A stretch of 64,000 nt of DNA, taken from NCBI GenBank assembly GCA_030615035.1, contig JAUXAC010000002.1:1-64000 (forward strand), in the 5' to 3' direction. A model generated the notes under the pieces. The model saw nothing but the letters and a program-made list of their open reading frames with translations, had not been told where the DNA came from and ran no database searches. A program made the translations under genes and the position numbers. Of this stretch, positions 32,481-41,767 are shown piece by piece; within the stretch, counting starts at the first letter, position 1; each line of letters begins with the position of its first letter. The stretch comes from Dehalococcoidia bacterium. Lineage in GTDB: Bacteria > Chloroflexota > Dehalococcoidia > Dehalococcoidales > RBG-16-60-22.

Positions 32481-33169
32481 TAGGAAAGAATGACTATGTT
32501 TCAGTAGTTTATGATGAAAAAAGAACACCAAAGACTGATTATCCTTTAAAACTTGCCTTCTACTTGTTTGCTAGATTTGATATGAAGGAAGGAGCAAAGC
32601 TTCTTGAAATTGGGTGTGGAAGAGGAGATTTTTTAGAGGCATTTCAAGAATTAGGTGCTGATTGCTACGGGATTGACTTGGCTGAATCCGCTGTCAAAAA
32701 TCTTTGTCACCTTCAGGTCAAAAAAGTAGATGTATCCAAAGAGCTCTTTCCTTTTGAAGACAATACCTTTGATATTGTCTATCACAAATCATTAATAGAA
32801 CATCTTTATTCTCCAGGTCACTTAATGCGTTAAACCTATCGAGTTCTAAAACCGGGGGGAAGAGTTATTATTTTGACACCTGACTGGGTGAGTCAAATGA
32901 AAGTCTTTTACGAAGATTTTACACATTGCAGACCTTATGATGCGGCCTCTTTACATGATGTGTTGCGGATTTATGGATTTTCTGAAATAGAGACTGAACT
33001 CTTTTATCAACTGCCGGTACTGTGGCGCTATCCAGGTTTGAAAATCCTTTGTAAATTGCTTCAAATTACACTTTCAACTCCAAATGCAAGAAAGTTAACA
33101 AGAACAAGCGGTATTAAATTTTTCAGGTGGTCAGTTGAGTTAATGGTACTGGGGGCAGGAATCAAATAA
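32477..33169 (+). pseudogene. SAM methyltransferase interrupted by one in-frame stop
   Basis: A single frame of 230 codons from TTG 32477 contains TAA at 32831-32833. Before it: LLEIGCGRGDFLEAFQ (SAM motif I) and FDIVYHKSLIEHL. After it, in the same frame: YRVLKPGGRVIILTPDWVSQ, the conserved continuation. A GAA to TAA change would explain it. The gene is otherwise intact, so this is a recent nonsense mutation, a sequencing error or programmed readthrough. Confidence 0.75.
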
Positions 33170-33172
33170 AAT

Positions 33173-33268
33173 TTGAAAAAGTTGGTGAGCGAGGTTAAAA
33201 GATACTATAATAACAAATTGCTCGCAGAAATGAGCAGAGCCCCCTCAGATTTTGGGGAAATAGCATGA
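33173..33268 (+). CDS. Possible 31-aa ORF
   Basis: TTG 33173 to TGA, overlapping the next start by ATGA. Basic N-terminus, no recognised motif, no strong ribosome site. Could be a leader or a gene remnant. Confidence 0.2.
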   Translation: MKKLVSEVKRYYNNKLLAEMSRAPSDFGEIA

Positions 33269-34095
33269 ATAAAATCGGGATAATGCAAGGGAGGCTTTCT
33301 CCGCCAGTAGGTGGCAGGATTCAGGCATTTCCTGGGAATACTTGGGAACAGGAATTCAAGGAAGCGGCTACCATAGGCTTTGATGAAATTGAATTTATAT
33401 TTGAGGCGCCGGACTGTAAGAGTAATCCTCTATTTACAAGAGAAGGTTTACATAAAATAAAAAGGATATCTGACGAAACTGGCATTCAGGTCAATTATGT
33501 ATGCGCTGATTACTTTATGGAAAGGCCTTTCTTTAGAGTTTCAGAGAGCGATAGGGATCAGAGCACAGAAACTCTAAAATATCTAATTAAACAATGCGTA
33601 AAAATAGAAATTAAAGGCATAGAAATTCCTCTGGTGGACGATTCTAAAATAGAAGCCGAAGAAGAGGTAGAGTTGCTCACCGAATGCCTGAGAGAGTGCC
33701 TTCCGGTTGCCGAAACCTGTAATATTAAACTTGTGCTAGAGACTTCGCTAAATCCTGATGATTTCAAGGCATTGCTCCAGAGAATCAATCACCCCCTAAT
33801 CGGGGCAAATTACGATACGGGGAACAGTGCTTCTCTGGGATCCGACCCAGAAGAAGAGGTATTAAAGCTTGGAAAATGGATAGATAATGTGCATATCAAG
33901 GACAGGTTACTGGGAGGCAACACGGTTCCTTTGGGGGAAGGAAATACTGATTTTGACCTGGTGTTCAAGACACTAGGCAAGATCTCCTACAAAGGCTCTT
34001 TTATTCTGCAAGCAGCACGTGGTGAGAACAAACTAGAAGTCGCCAGCAGATATCTGGCATTTGTAAAGCATTACGTTCAAAAATATTTAGGCTGA
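33265..34095 (+). CDS. Sugar phosphate isomerase/epimerase (TIM barrel)
   Basis: 276 residues of the xylose-isomerase-like AP-endonuclease-2 family. IGIMQGRLSPP start, GIEIPLVDDSKIE, LVLETSLNP, GANYDTGNSASLG and VHIKDR (metal-binding Glu, Asp, His) are in order. Close relatives sit with NeuB-type genes in nonulosonate-like clusters. Predicted to interconvert keto/aldo or epimeric sugars. Nine bases before the first SDR gene. Confidence 0.82.
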   Translation: MNKIGIMQGRLSPPVGGRIQAFPGNTWEQEFKEAATIGFDEIEFIFEAPDCKSNPLFTREGLHKIKRISDETGIQVNYVCADYFMERPFFRVSESDRDQSTETLKYLIKQCVKIEIKGIEIPLVDDSKIEAEEEVELLTECLRECLPVAETCNIKLVLETSLNPDDFKALLQRINHPLIGANYDTGNSASLGSDPEEEVLKLGKWIDNVHIKDRLLGGNTVPLGEGNTDFDLVFKTLGKISYKGSFILQAARGENKLEVASRYLAFVKHYVQKYLG

Positions 34096-34103
34096 GGATT
34101 ATC

Positions 34104-34883
34104 ATGGACCTAGGTTTGAATGATAAGGTAGTTTTGATAACGGGTTCCAGCTGCGGGATAGGAAAGGCAATAGCTTCGGCATTCCTAGCAGAAGGAGCCA
34201 AGGTCATCATAACAGGTAGAGATGGAAATAGCCTCAACAACACCTGTAGGGAGTTGTCAGATAAGTATGGTGAAACCTCTTTTTGCTCATATCAAGGAGA
34301 CATGACCCAGACCAATGTCATAGCGAATTGTCTGGATTTGGGGATTAAAAAATTTGGTAAAATAGACGTGCTGGTGGCAAATATAGGGACAGGCAAATCA
34401 AAACTTGGACTGGAGGTTGACCGAAGCGAGTGGGAAAGGATGCTTGATCAGAATTTGTTAGGTAGTGTAGAGGTAGTAAAAGCAGTTGCTCCAATTATGA
34501 AGAGCAGTGGCTCAGGCAACATCGTCTTTATATCATCAATAGCTGGTCGTGAAGTCTCAGAAGCTCCTCTAGCCTATTCAGTAGCAAAATCAGGGTTGAT
34601 TAGTCTATCCAAAACCCTCTCCTATCTGATGGCAGGGGATAACATCCGAGTAAATGTGGTCGCTCCGGGCAATATAAGATTTGAGGGTGGACGGTGGGAA
34701 GAGATAATCAAAGAAAAGCCTCGTATAATAGAAGAATACATAAAGAAAAGTGTCCCTATGCAACGTTTTGGGAAACCGGAAGAAGTTGCCAATGCGGTTG
34801 TGTTCCTGGCATCTGAAAGAGCATCATTCATCACCGGAGCTTGTTTGGTGGTTGATGGAGGGGAAACTCGAGCGTTCCTATGA
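34104..34883 (+). CDS. Short-chain dehydrogenase/reductase
   Basis: 259 residues, classical SDR: TGSSCGIGKAIASAF cofactor loop, active-site FISSIAGREVSEAPLAYSVAKS (Ser, Tyr, Lys), VNVVAPGNI and terminal FITGACLVVDGGE. NAD(P)-dependent oxidation or reduction of a hydroxyl; a sugar substrate is inferred from context. It is paired with a second SDR 12 bases on. Confidence 0.88.
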   Translation: MDLGLNDKVVLITGSSCGIGKAIASAFLAEGAKVIITGRDGNSLNNTCRELSDKYGETSFCSYQGDMTQTNVIANCLDLGIKKFGKIDVLVANIGTGKSKLGLEVDRSEWERMLDQNLLGSVEVVKAVAPIMKSSGSGNIVFISSIAGREVSEAPLAYSVAKSGLISLSKTLSYLMAGDNIRVNVVAPGNIRFEGGRWEEIIKEKPRIIEEYIKKSVPMQRFGKPEEVANAVVFLASERASFITGACLVVDGGETRAFL

Positions 34884-34895
34884 GGTGTGATTGCT

Positions 34896-35729
34896 ATGAC
34901 TAAAAGTATCAAGGCGCTGTTTGACTTGAGTGGTAGGGTGGCCATTATTACTGGTGGGGCTGGCATGCTTGGCGAGATGCACGCTGAAGCTATTGCTGAA
35001 GCTGGAGGGTGTCCAATCCAGGCTGATATTAATGAGGAGCTAGCCACAGCCAAAGCAAAGAGGATTTCAGAGAAGTATGGCGTGAATTCGGTAGCGGTCA
35101 AGGTAGACATAACGAGCAAGACAGAAATAGAGAAATTGGTGGATGTGGTTTTGAAAAAATTCGGACGGATCGATATTTTGATTAACAATGCTGCAAATGA
35201 TCCAAAAGTAGGGGCAAATTCAGATGACTCTTGGACCCGCTTTGAAAATTTTTCCATCGACCAGTGGAACCAGGATATAGCCGTGGGATTAACTGGGGCT
35301 TTTCTGTGCAGCCAGATAATTGGCGGTGAAATGGCAAAAAGGGGTGGGGGAGTGATTCTAAACATAGGTTCTGATCTGGGTATAATAGCACCTGACCAGA
35401 GGATATATCGTAAGGAGGGCTTCCCTGAGGAAAGGCAACCAGCCAAACCTGTGAGCTACTCCGTAGTAAAGACAGCTCTAATTGGCTTAACCAGGTACTT
35501 GGCTGCCTACTGGGCGGGCAAGAACATCAGGGTTAATTGTCTTTCGCCAGGAGGTGTATATAACAATCAACCCGAGGATTTCGTAAAAAAACTTGTCTCT
35601 CGCATTCCTATGGGAAGAATGGCGCAAGTAGATGAATATAAAGGGGCTGTATTATTTCTGGTTTCAGATGCTTCTTCTTATATGACCGGGTCAAATCTAG
35701 TTATCGATGGTGGAAGAACCTGCTGGTGA
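34896..35729 (+). CDS. Short-chain dehydrogenase/reductase
   Basis: 277 residues from ATG 34896 (GAGGTG eight bases upstream; GTG 34887 is possible). TGGAGMLGEMHAEAIAEAGG, NIGSDLGIIAPD, active-site PVSYSVVKTAL (Tyr, Lys) and MTGSNLVIDGGRTCW are visible. About 40% identical by eye in motif regions to its neighbour and probably acts in the same pathway. Confidence 0.88.
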   Translation: MTKSIKALFDLSGRVAIITGGAGMLGEMHAEAIAEAGGCPIQADINEELATAKAKRISEKYGVNSVAVKVDITSKTEIEKLVDVVLKKFGRIDILINNAANDPKVGANSDDSWTRFENFSIDQWNQDIAVGLTGAFLCSQIIGGEMAKRGGGVILNIGSDLGIIAPDQRIYRKEGFPEERQPAKPVSYSVVKTALIGLTRYLAAYWAGKNIRVNCLSPGGVYNNQPEDFVKKLVSRIPMGRMAQVDEYKGAVLFLVSDASSYMTGSNLVIDGGRTCW

Positions 35730-36807
35730 AGGAAAAATAAAGAACAAGCTGATTGTTAAGTATAAAGAAGGGTGGTGGCTTTTGTTTGAAAAGTTATCAT
35801 GGGTGACTAAAATAGTCTTGAGAAAAATCATCGTCAAAATCCTGTTTATCCCCTGTGTTAACAGGTGGTTCAAGAAGATTGTCTGGATTTATGAACACGC
35901 CCGGCTTGAAAAAGAGCGTGCTCTTGAAAAAGACCGTGATATGTTTACCAGGACGCATGAAGTTGGCCTGGATTTCAGCCACTACCTACCTGATACGAAA
36001 GAAAGAATTGAGAGATTACGCCGGGTGATAAATAAAAGACCGGTGGCAATTATGCTGCTTGGTTCTTCTATCACGGAACTTGAGGCAAGGATTACCGAGC
36101 TTGAGGACTGTGATATATGCTATTTTGGGGTAAATAATTTTAGGGTTAATGAGGAACATATCCTACAAAAAATTGACCGAAATTTTTCTGTTGTTATGTG
36201 TAGCATTACTCATTCTAGAGTAAGTTCACTATTGGATGATGTTACCGATTTCTTAGAAAGGCAAGGGAATAATATATTTTTTTCCGTAAGGGATTCTTTT
36301 CGCGCGCTGGGGCAGGGATTCGATTTGGACAAATTCATTGAAAAGTATGATAGGAAACTCTTATTCTTTACCGCTCAGGCTAGTAGTTCGATAATGATAA
36401 GGGCTGGATTATTCCTTCAGGTTCCGAGTATAGAATATCCTCTGCATTTTCCAGCACAAAACTCTTTTTCAGTTCTACTCTCATTGGCAGTAATAGGGCA
36501 GGCGTCTATGGTGGTTGTTTTTGGTGGTGACGGTGGCAGAATAAGCAGACGAGAGCTCTACTTTAGGGAATCTGGCTCGAGTCGTCCAGAGGCTTTTAAA
36601 GAACAGCGCCTTATGGCTGACACCAAAATTTTTAACGTATCGATGCCCTTAATATTAGAGAAAATATATGAAATATACAACCTGACACCAGTTGACATTA
36701 TCAACTGCTCGGTGCACAGCCATTACACACCGTTTAGAAAATTGTCTTATGACAGAACTCTCGCTCTACTGAAATCATTCAAAAAGGATACCGACTTAAC
36801 TTGTTAA
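35707..36807 (+). CDS. DUF115/Maf-like protein of a glycan locus
   Basis: Up to 366 residues; the frame opens at ATG 35707 inside the previous gene, and an internal TTG after AAGAAGGGTGG could be the true start. An amphipathic basic N-terminus (about 20-60) precedes a Rossmann-like domain: RPVAIMLLGSSITELEARI, CYFGVNNFRV, HFPAQNSFSVLLSLAVIGQA, VVFGGDGGR. The arrangement recalls DUF115/Maf-type proteins linked to flagellin and surface glycosylation, but the match is weak. Confidence 0.5.
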   Translation: MVEEPAGEGKIKNKLIVKYKEGWWLLFEKLSWVTKIVLRKIIVKILFIPCVNRWFKKIVWIYEHARLEKERALEKDRDMFTRTHEVGLDFSHYLPDTKERIERLRRVINKRPVAIMLLGSSITELEARITELEDCDICYFGVNNFRVNEEHILQKIDRNFSVVMCSITHSRVSSLLDDVTDFLERQGNNIFFSVRDSFRALGQGFDLDKFIEKYDRKLLFFTAQASSSIMIRAGLFLQVPSIEYPLHFPAQNSFSVLLSLAVIGQASMVVVFGGDGGRISRRELYFRESGSSRPEAFKEQRLMADTKIFNVSMPLILEKIYEIYNLTPVDIINCSVHSHYTPFRKLSYDRTLALLKSFKKDTDLTC

Positions 36808-36825
36808 AATCTCCACTAAGGAAGA

Positions 36826-37323
36826 CATAAGGAATTAATGGAAAACAGAGGAGCTTATTGGGAATTATACCGAAGCCAATCCATTCAGGAGGTGTTAAAA
36901 ATCGCCAATAAGCACGTTGACCTCAACAAAGCCAAGGAGTATATACGACTTCTTCATAAAACGGGAATTGGGGTGCGACTTCTCTTCGTTATCGGATTGC
37001 CCGGCGAACCAGATGATATCGTTGAGCGGACTTTGGCCCTCATTGATGAGACCGAGCCCAGTTCTGTTGTCCTGTCTTACCTTTGCCCAATGCTGGGGTC
37101 CGAATTTTTTAAACAGCCTAAACGATTTGGGATTACTATCAACACCTTCGATTGGCGAAAATACACTTTTACTGCTGGTAGATTTACGGAAGATGAGTTA
37201 CCTAATATTGTTTTCGAGTATGATGAGGTGACGCCGTGGGGGAAAGGAATGAGCAAGGAGAGAATTTTTCAGAATTACGTTCAACTTCAGAGCATTCCGC
37301 GTGAACGCGGGTTGAACTTTTGA
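36826..37323 (+). pseudogene. Chimera: ABC exporter tail joined to a radical SAM C-terminus
   Basis: The first about 19 codons (HKELMENRGAYWELYRSQ) match the last residues of the exporter at 39897 (HKELLENKGCYWELYRSE), at DNA level as well. At about 36882 the frame continues as the C-terminal third of a B12-type radical SAM protein (EVLKIANKHVDLNKAKEYIR, FVIGLPGEPDD). The cluster-binding Cys motif is absent, so no radical SAM activity is expected. ATG 36838 is the only likely start. Confidence 0.75.
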
Positions 37324-37445
37324 ACCAGCATTTTGAACACGGAATGATTTTTAATAACCTCTTTTTTAAATTTTCTCTCTACATAACGGAAGAGTATAAT
37401 CACCGAAAGAAAGTGCTTTAAAAGTATCGAAGCCTTGAGAGATAA

Positions 37446-38768
37446 GTGATGATAAACGAAACAATCATTCTATTGTCCCGACTTGAAGATTTGTCTGGGT
37501 ATAGATTGTCAAAGCATTTCGGTAGTCATTTGGTACTCTATTTTCCTCTTGACATAAATTTCTATAAGCCATTACAGAAAATCTTCTCAAAGGTAATACC
37601 TTATGACTTTACCAAGCGGATGACCGAAATAGGTGTAAAGGGTGTCAATGAGGAAATCATCGACTTGGTGAGAAAGGAGCATCCCAAATATGTGCTTTGG
37701 ATTTCTGCACATTATGAATTTCAAGAATCAACCTTTGACAGCATTAGGAAAGAAGGTAGTGCCGTAGTCGGTTGGTTTGGTGATGATGAGTACAAGTTTG
37801 ATGACTATTCTAAATGGTGGATTCCTCATCTTGATTACTGTATAACCTTTGATATTGAAGCAGTACCAAAGTATAGAGCCCTAGGTGCCAAGGTTATACA
37901 GACGATACCGTGTAGTGGGGTTCCTGTCAATCGTGATTGGTCAAACATAAAAGAAAAGTATGATGTTTCTTTTATCGGTAGCATACAGAAGCCCTTTAGA
38001 AAACAGTATATAAACGAACTCAAGAAGAGAGAAATACCAATTCACTTGTTTGTCAGACAGTGGGGAGGACACGTTCCCTTTGAAGAGATGATAGACGTCT
38101 TTGGGGCCAGCAAGATAAATCTCAATTTTTCTAGAGCGACTTATGGCAGTAGAAGAGGGCTTAAAGGGAGGGTAACTGAAGTATGCCTGGCTGGTGGATT
38201 TCTATTGACCGAGTATGTTCCCGGTATTGAGAATTATTTTAAGGTAGATAAAGAGATTGTGTGCTTCCACGATACCGAAGAAATGATAGACAAAATTACC
38301 TACTATCTTAGTCATGATGAAGAAAGGCGAGCCATCGCTCAAGCTGGCTGGAAAAGGGCAGTCAGTGAATATACTCCCTTCCATATGCTCTCCGGAGTAT
38401 TCAATAAAATTGAAAGGGATATTGCCACAAGAAGCAAGCCAAGCCATCCCCAAAAATTAAGGATGCCAGAACATATGCGCAAGAGATTTTCAACCTATTA
38501 TTCGAACTGGGCAAAGGCATTCTCACTGGGGAATTATAGGAGCTTGTGTAAAGATGCGTTTGCACTATCGATATCCTACAATCCATTTAATATTTGGGCG
38601 TGGTGTTACTATATCGCTAGTTTCTTGCCTTATCCTGTGCGTTTAGTCGCTTATACCTTTGGTCGCCTAGGTTATCACACATTTAGGTACTTATATAGGT
38701 TTACAAGTTCTATTCTACTAGTGGGACAAACAATTTCACTTGGTTACACACAGCTCTGGCTACGATAG
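37446..38768 (+). CDS. CgeB-like glycosyltransferase
   Basis: 440 residues. The C-terminal half has the Glyco_trans_1_2/CgeB pattern: YDVSFIGSIQKPFRKQYINE, FGASKINLNFSRAT, RVTEVCLAGGFLLTEY, EMIDKITYYLSHDEERRAIA. Expected GT-B fold, cytoplasmic or membrane-peripheral, adding a sugar to the growing glycan. The C-terminal about 90 residues contain hydrophobic helices. The last 29 bases overlap the next frame, near a probable junction. Confidence 0.8.
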   Translation: MMINETIILLSRLEDLSGYRLSKHFGSHLVLYFPLDINFYKPLQKIFSKVIPYDFTKRMTEIGVKGVNEEIIDLVRKEHPKYVLWISAHYEFQESTFDSIRKEGSAVVGWFGDDEYKFDDYSKWWIPHLDYCITFDIEAVPKYRALGAKVIQTIPCSGVPVNRDWSNIKEKYDVSFIGSIQKPFRKQYINELKKREIPIHLFVRQWGGHVPFEEMIDVFGASKINLNFSRATYGSRRGLKGRVTEVCLAGGFLLTEYVPGIENYFKVDKEIVCFHDTEEMIDKITYYLSHDEERRAIAQAGWKRAVSEYTPFHMLSGVFNKIERDIATRSKPSHPQKLRMPEHMRKRFSTYYSNWAKAFSLGNYRSLCKDAFALSISYNPFNIWAWCYYIASFLPYPVRLVAYTFGRLGYHTFRYLYRFTSSILLVGQTISLGYTQLWLR

Positions 38769-39693
38769 ACGAATAATTTCCAAAATAATAGCTAACTTGC
38801 GGGACAAGTATGGTGAATCGTGGCTGGGAGATGTTCTTTTTTTATGTTGGGAACCAGAAGGCGCGTTATTCAAGCAAATAATGGAATTCGAGGGCTGGAA
38901 AAAAGAGCGGTATCACGTTTGCAATGAAGGGGCTGAAGCTGATGAGTACTATGTAGGTGTGCTGGATTTCGACAATTGGTGGGAGTGGACTAATGATGCT
39001 CAGCCGCCAATGTCCATAGGCATAGTTACTGTTAAGAAATTGCGAGAACAAGGGATTATTACCAAGCCACTCACCGAGACACAGCTCATATCTGGGAATG
39101 GTGGCAACGAGTGTTTTTCATTCCGCCGCGACAGACTGATAAAGCACTGCTACTATAGACAAGGAGGAGCCTCCCACCAGGTTATCCCTTATAGCGAACA
39201 CATTGTGCCCTTCCTTTCTTATGATGTAATAAGGCTTGTCAAGCCCGATGTTAGCTTCCGTGAGAGATACAGTGAGTGGATAGACAGGAATAAAATACGC
39301 TCTGATATGCTCGGCTTTAGCAAACCTACTGTTAGTTGGGTATGCCAGAAGCAAAGGGCAATATTTCATCTATTAAAACTCGCAAAACCTGCCCTTAAGC
39401 ATCGGGCCAGGAAGAAGCTACTGCACTATCTATCACCAGAATTATTGATGATAAAGAGACCTAAAGACGAGGGTCCAACCACTCCACAAAGGCAACTGTC
39501 GGAGCGATTACGGAAGAAATGCCTTCAGGACTTCACCAACTCGTGGTATTACAATAATGTCATCGTTCCTCGTTTTCCCAGCTACGACCTTGATGTGCCA
39601 AAGAACATTTGGGTAGATGATTGGTGGCGAACATATGCCAAGGCATCAATATGTGAACATCTGGTGAAGAATGGCGTAGAAATTATAGTATGA
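38740..39693 (+). pseudogene. Asparagine-synthetase-like protein, N-terminus missing
   Basis: 317 codons from TTG 38740, in an overlap with the previous gene. It begins directly at HSSGYDRRIISKIIANL, which resembles the ATP-pyrophosphatase loop of asparagine-synthetase-like enzymes (SGGxDS), followed by WLGDVLFLCWEPEGALFKQI and GNGGNECFSFRR. The amino-terminal part expected before the loop is absent, replaced by the glycosyltransferase 3' end. Such proteins may amidate uronic acids in glycans. Family assignment is moderate. Confidence 0.5.
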
Positions 39694-39896
39694 CAACGGT
39701 TGGGTTACAGACATCCATCCGAGGGTAGTAGATGATTTCGTTAGGCTTCTAACGTGAACTCTTCCAAATCAGTCCGCAAGCCAAGCCTGAAGCAATTACA
39801 CAGCTTCGTAGCCTTGCCTTCTATATCTATCTACCATAATGAAGGTGTTTATGGTAAAATAGCTTCAAAGGCGTCGTAGCAATTGTGAGGACTAGA

Positions 39897-41705
39897 ATGA
39901 CCCAAGCTAAGCAAAAGGGAAATCATCGCCCTTCAGCATTAGGTATGCTTTGGTTTTTCCTAAAGCCATACAAATCACACCTTTTGATATTACTTATTTT
40001 GTCTTTTCTGGTTGGTGTTTTAGAAGCTGCCAATATAGCGGCAGTTTATCCCATACTTAGTACTGCCTTTGATACTGGGGCTGGGGAAAGCAATATTGTT
40101 CTTTCACTATTCGGGATAATTGCTGGCCTAATCCCAATAGGTGATGAATTTATGTCCTTTTGTGTAGTCTTCTTGCTTATTGCCGTCCTAACCTTCGTAG
40201 TGAAATTAATTCTTGTAAACTTCAGACTAAAGGTTAGCGCCGGTTTGATAGCCAAAAACCAAAGCGAAGTTTTTAATAAGTATGTCAACGCTGATTATCA
40301 ACACTTTGTGGATCATAAGCAAGGAGAGTTGATATATAATGCGTCTGTAGCCCCCACACAAATCGGGAATTTAGTAACCACAATTACCCAACTAGCATCA
40401 CAAGCCATATTATCCATCTCAATACTCCTTTTCTTGGTTTCGCTATCCTGGCTGGGCACAGTATCTGTATTATTAGTAGGAATAGGGTACTTCTATTTTA
40501 ATACATACCTTGGAGAAAAAGTTTCATACCGTGCCGGTAAAGGCCAGATAGAAGCAGGCAGGGAGACCACTACAATACTCAATGAGGTGATTAGCGGCAT
40601 TAAGCAAATAAAGGTTTTTGTAACCGCGGAGGACTGGATAAATAGATTTAATCCAGTTGTAAAGAGATTCTGGCATTATTATAGGAAACGCAATGTATGG
40701 CTAGAAATCCCTACCCTTATCCTTTTGCTGCTCCTATATATTTCAGTAGGCACAATAGCATTACTAATTAAAATTATAGCCCCGACCACTTTCACTCAAC
40801 TAATCCCTACTTTTGGGACATTTGCCTTTGCCATTTTTAGATTGTTCCCCATTGTGAGTACGGTGGGTCGCTCAATAATGACTGTTATGGGTATGCTCCC
40901 CAGTTGCGAAATAATCTACTCAATACAAAATGATAAAATTGCTCATATTGAGGACGGGGAGAAGGAATTAACCTCGTTCAAGCATAATATAGAATTCGAT
41001 AATGTGACTTTTACCTACAAAGGCCGCTCCAGGATTGTGCGAGATATTGCCATTACTTTAGGAAAAGGCAAAACTATAGCCATTGTTGGTCGTTCCGGTG
41101 TAGGCAAAACAACCATCATAAATTTGCTACTCCGTTTATTTGATGTTAACAAAGGTGAAATAAGGGTTGACGGTTTAAACCTCAAAGAATATAAGTTATC
41201 CTCTTGGCTAGATAAAATAGGGTTTGTCAGTCAGGATACTTTTATCTTCAATGACACAGTTAAGAATAATATTACCCTTCGCCGGGACAAATATTCCGAT
41301 GAAGAGGTTATCAAAGCGGCTAAAGATAGCGATGCGCACGACTTCATTACTGAATTCTCGGCAGGTTATGAGACCCTGGTAGGAGACAAGGGAATGAAAT
41401 TGTCAGGGGGACAAAGGCAAAGAATTGCTATCGCCCGAGCCATAATAAGAAAACCGGAAATACTGGTTTTTGATGAAGCTACCAATGCTCTTGACAATAT
41501 ATCGGAGGAACTGGTTCAGAATGCCATCAATAGAATTTCAAAAGACCACACCACAATCCTCATTGCCCACCGCCTTTCCACAGTAGTCAACGCCGACAAA
41601 ATAGTTGTATTGGAAAATGGACGGGTTGCGGAACAAGGGACACATAAAGAATTGCTCGAGAATAAAGGGTGCTACTGGGAATTATACCGGAGTGAACTTC
41701 TTTAG
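39897..41705 (+). CDS. MsbA-like ABC exporter, fused membrane and ATPase domains
   Basis: 602 residues from ATG 39897 (GAGGA six bases upstream; GTG 39885 is possible). Six transmembrane helices (about 20-330), then Walker A GRSGVGKTT, signature LSGGQRQR, Walker B ILVFDEAT and the H-loop IAHRLST. This half-transporter would dimerise and flip a lipid-linked glycan or export a lipid, like PglK. PglK-type flipping would supply substrate to the STT3 enzyme at 56842. Fragments of paralogues lie at 26288 and 36826. Confidence 0.9.
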   Translation: MTQAKQKGNHRPSALGMLWFFLKPYKSHLLILLILSFLVGVLEAANIAAVYPILSTAFDTGAGESNIVLSLFGIIAGLIPIGDEFMSFCVVFLLIAVLTFVVKLILVNFRLKVSAGLIAKNQSEVFNKYVNADYQHFVDHKQGELIYNASVAPTQIGNLVTTITQLASQAILSISILLFLVSLSWLGTVSVLLVGIGYFYFNTYLGEKVSYRAGKGQIEAGRETTTILNEVISGIKQIKVFVTAEDWINRFNPVVKRFWHYYRKRNVWLEIPTLILLLLLYISVGTIALLIKIIAPTTFTQLIPTFGTFAFAIFRLFPIVSTVGRSIMTVMGMLPSCEIIYSIQNDKIAHIEDGEKELTSFKHNIEFDNVTFTYKGRSRIVRDIAITLGKGKTIAIVGRSGVGKTTIINLLLRLFDVNKGEIRVDGLNLKEYKLSSWLDKIGFVSQDTFIFNDTVKNNITLRRDKYSDEEVIKAAKDSDAHDFITEFSAGYETLVGDKGMKLSGGQRQRIAIARAIIRKPEILVFDEATNALDNISEELVQNAINRISKDHTTILIAHRLSTVVNADKIVVLENGRVAEQGTHKELLENKGCYWELYRSELL

Positions 41706-41767
41706 AATTTTAAGAACCAAGTCAATCGCATCACATTGGCTTAACTCGCTATTCAGGAGAAAACAGA

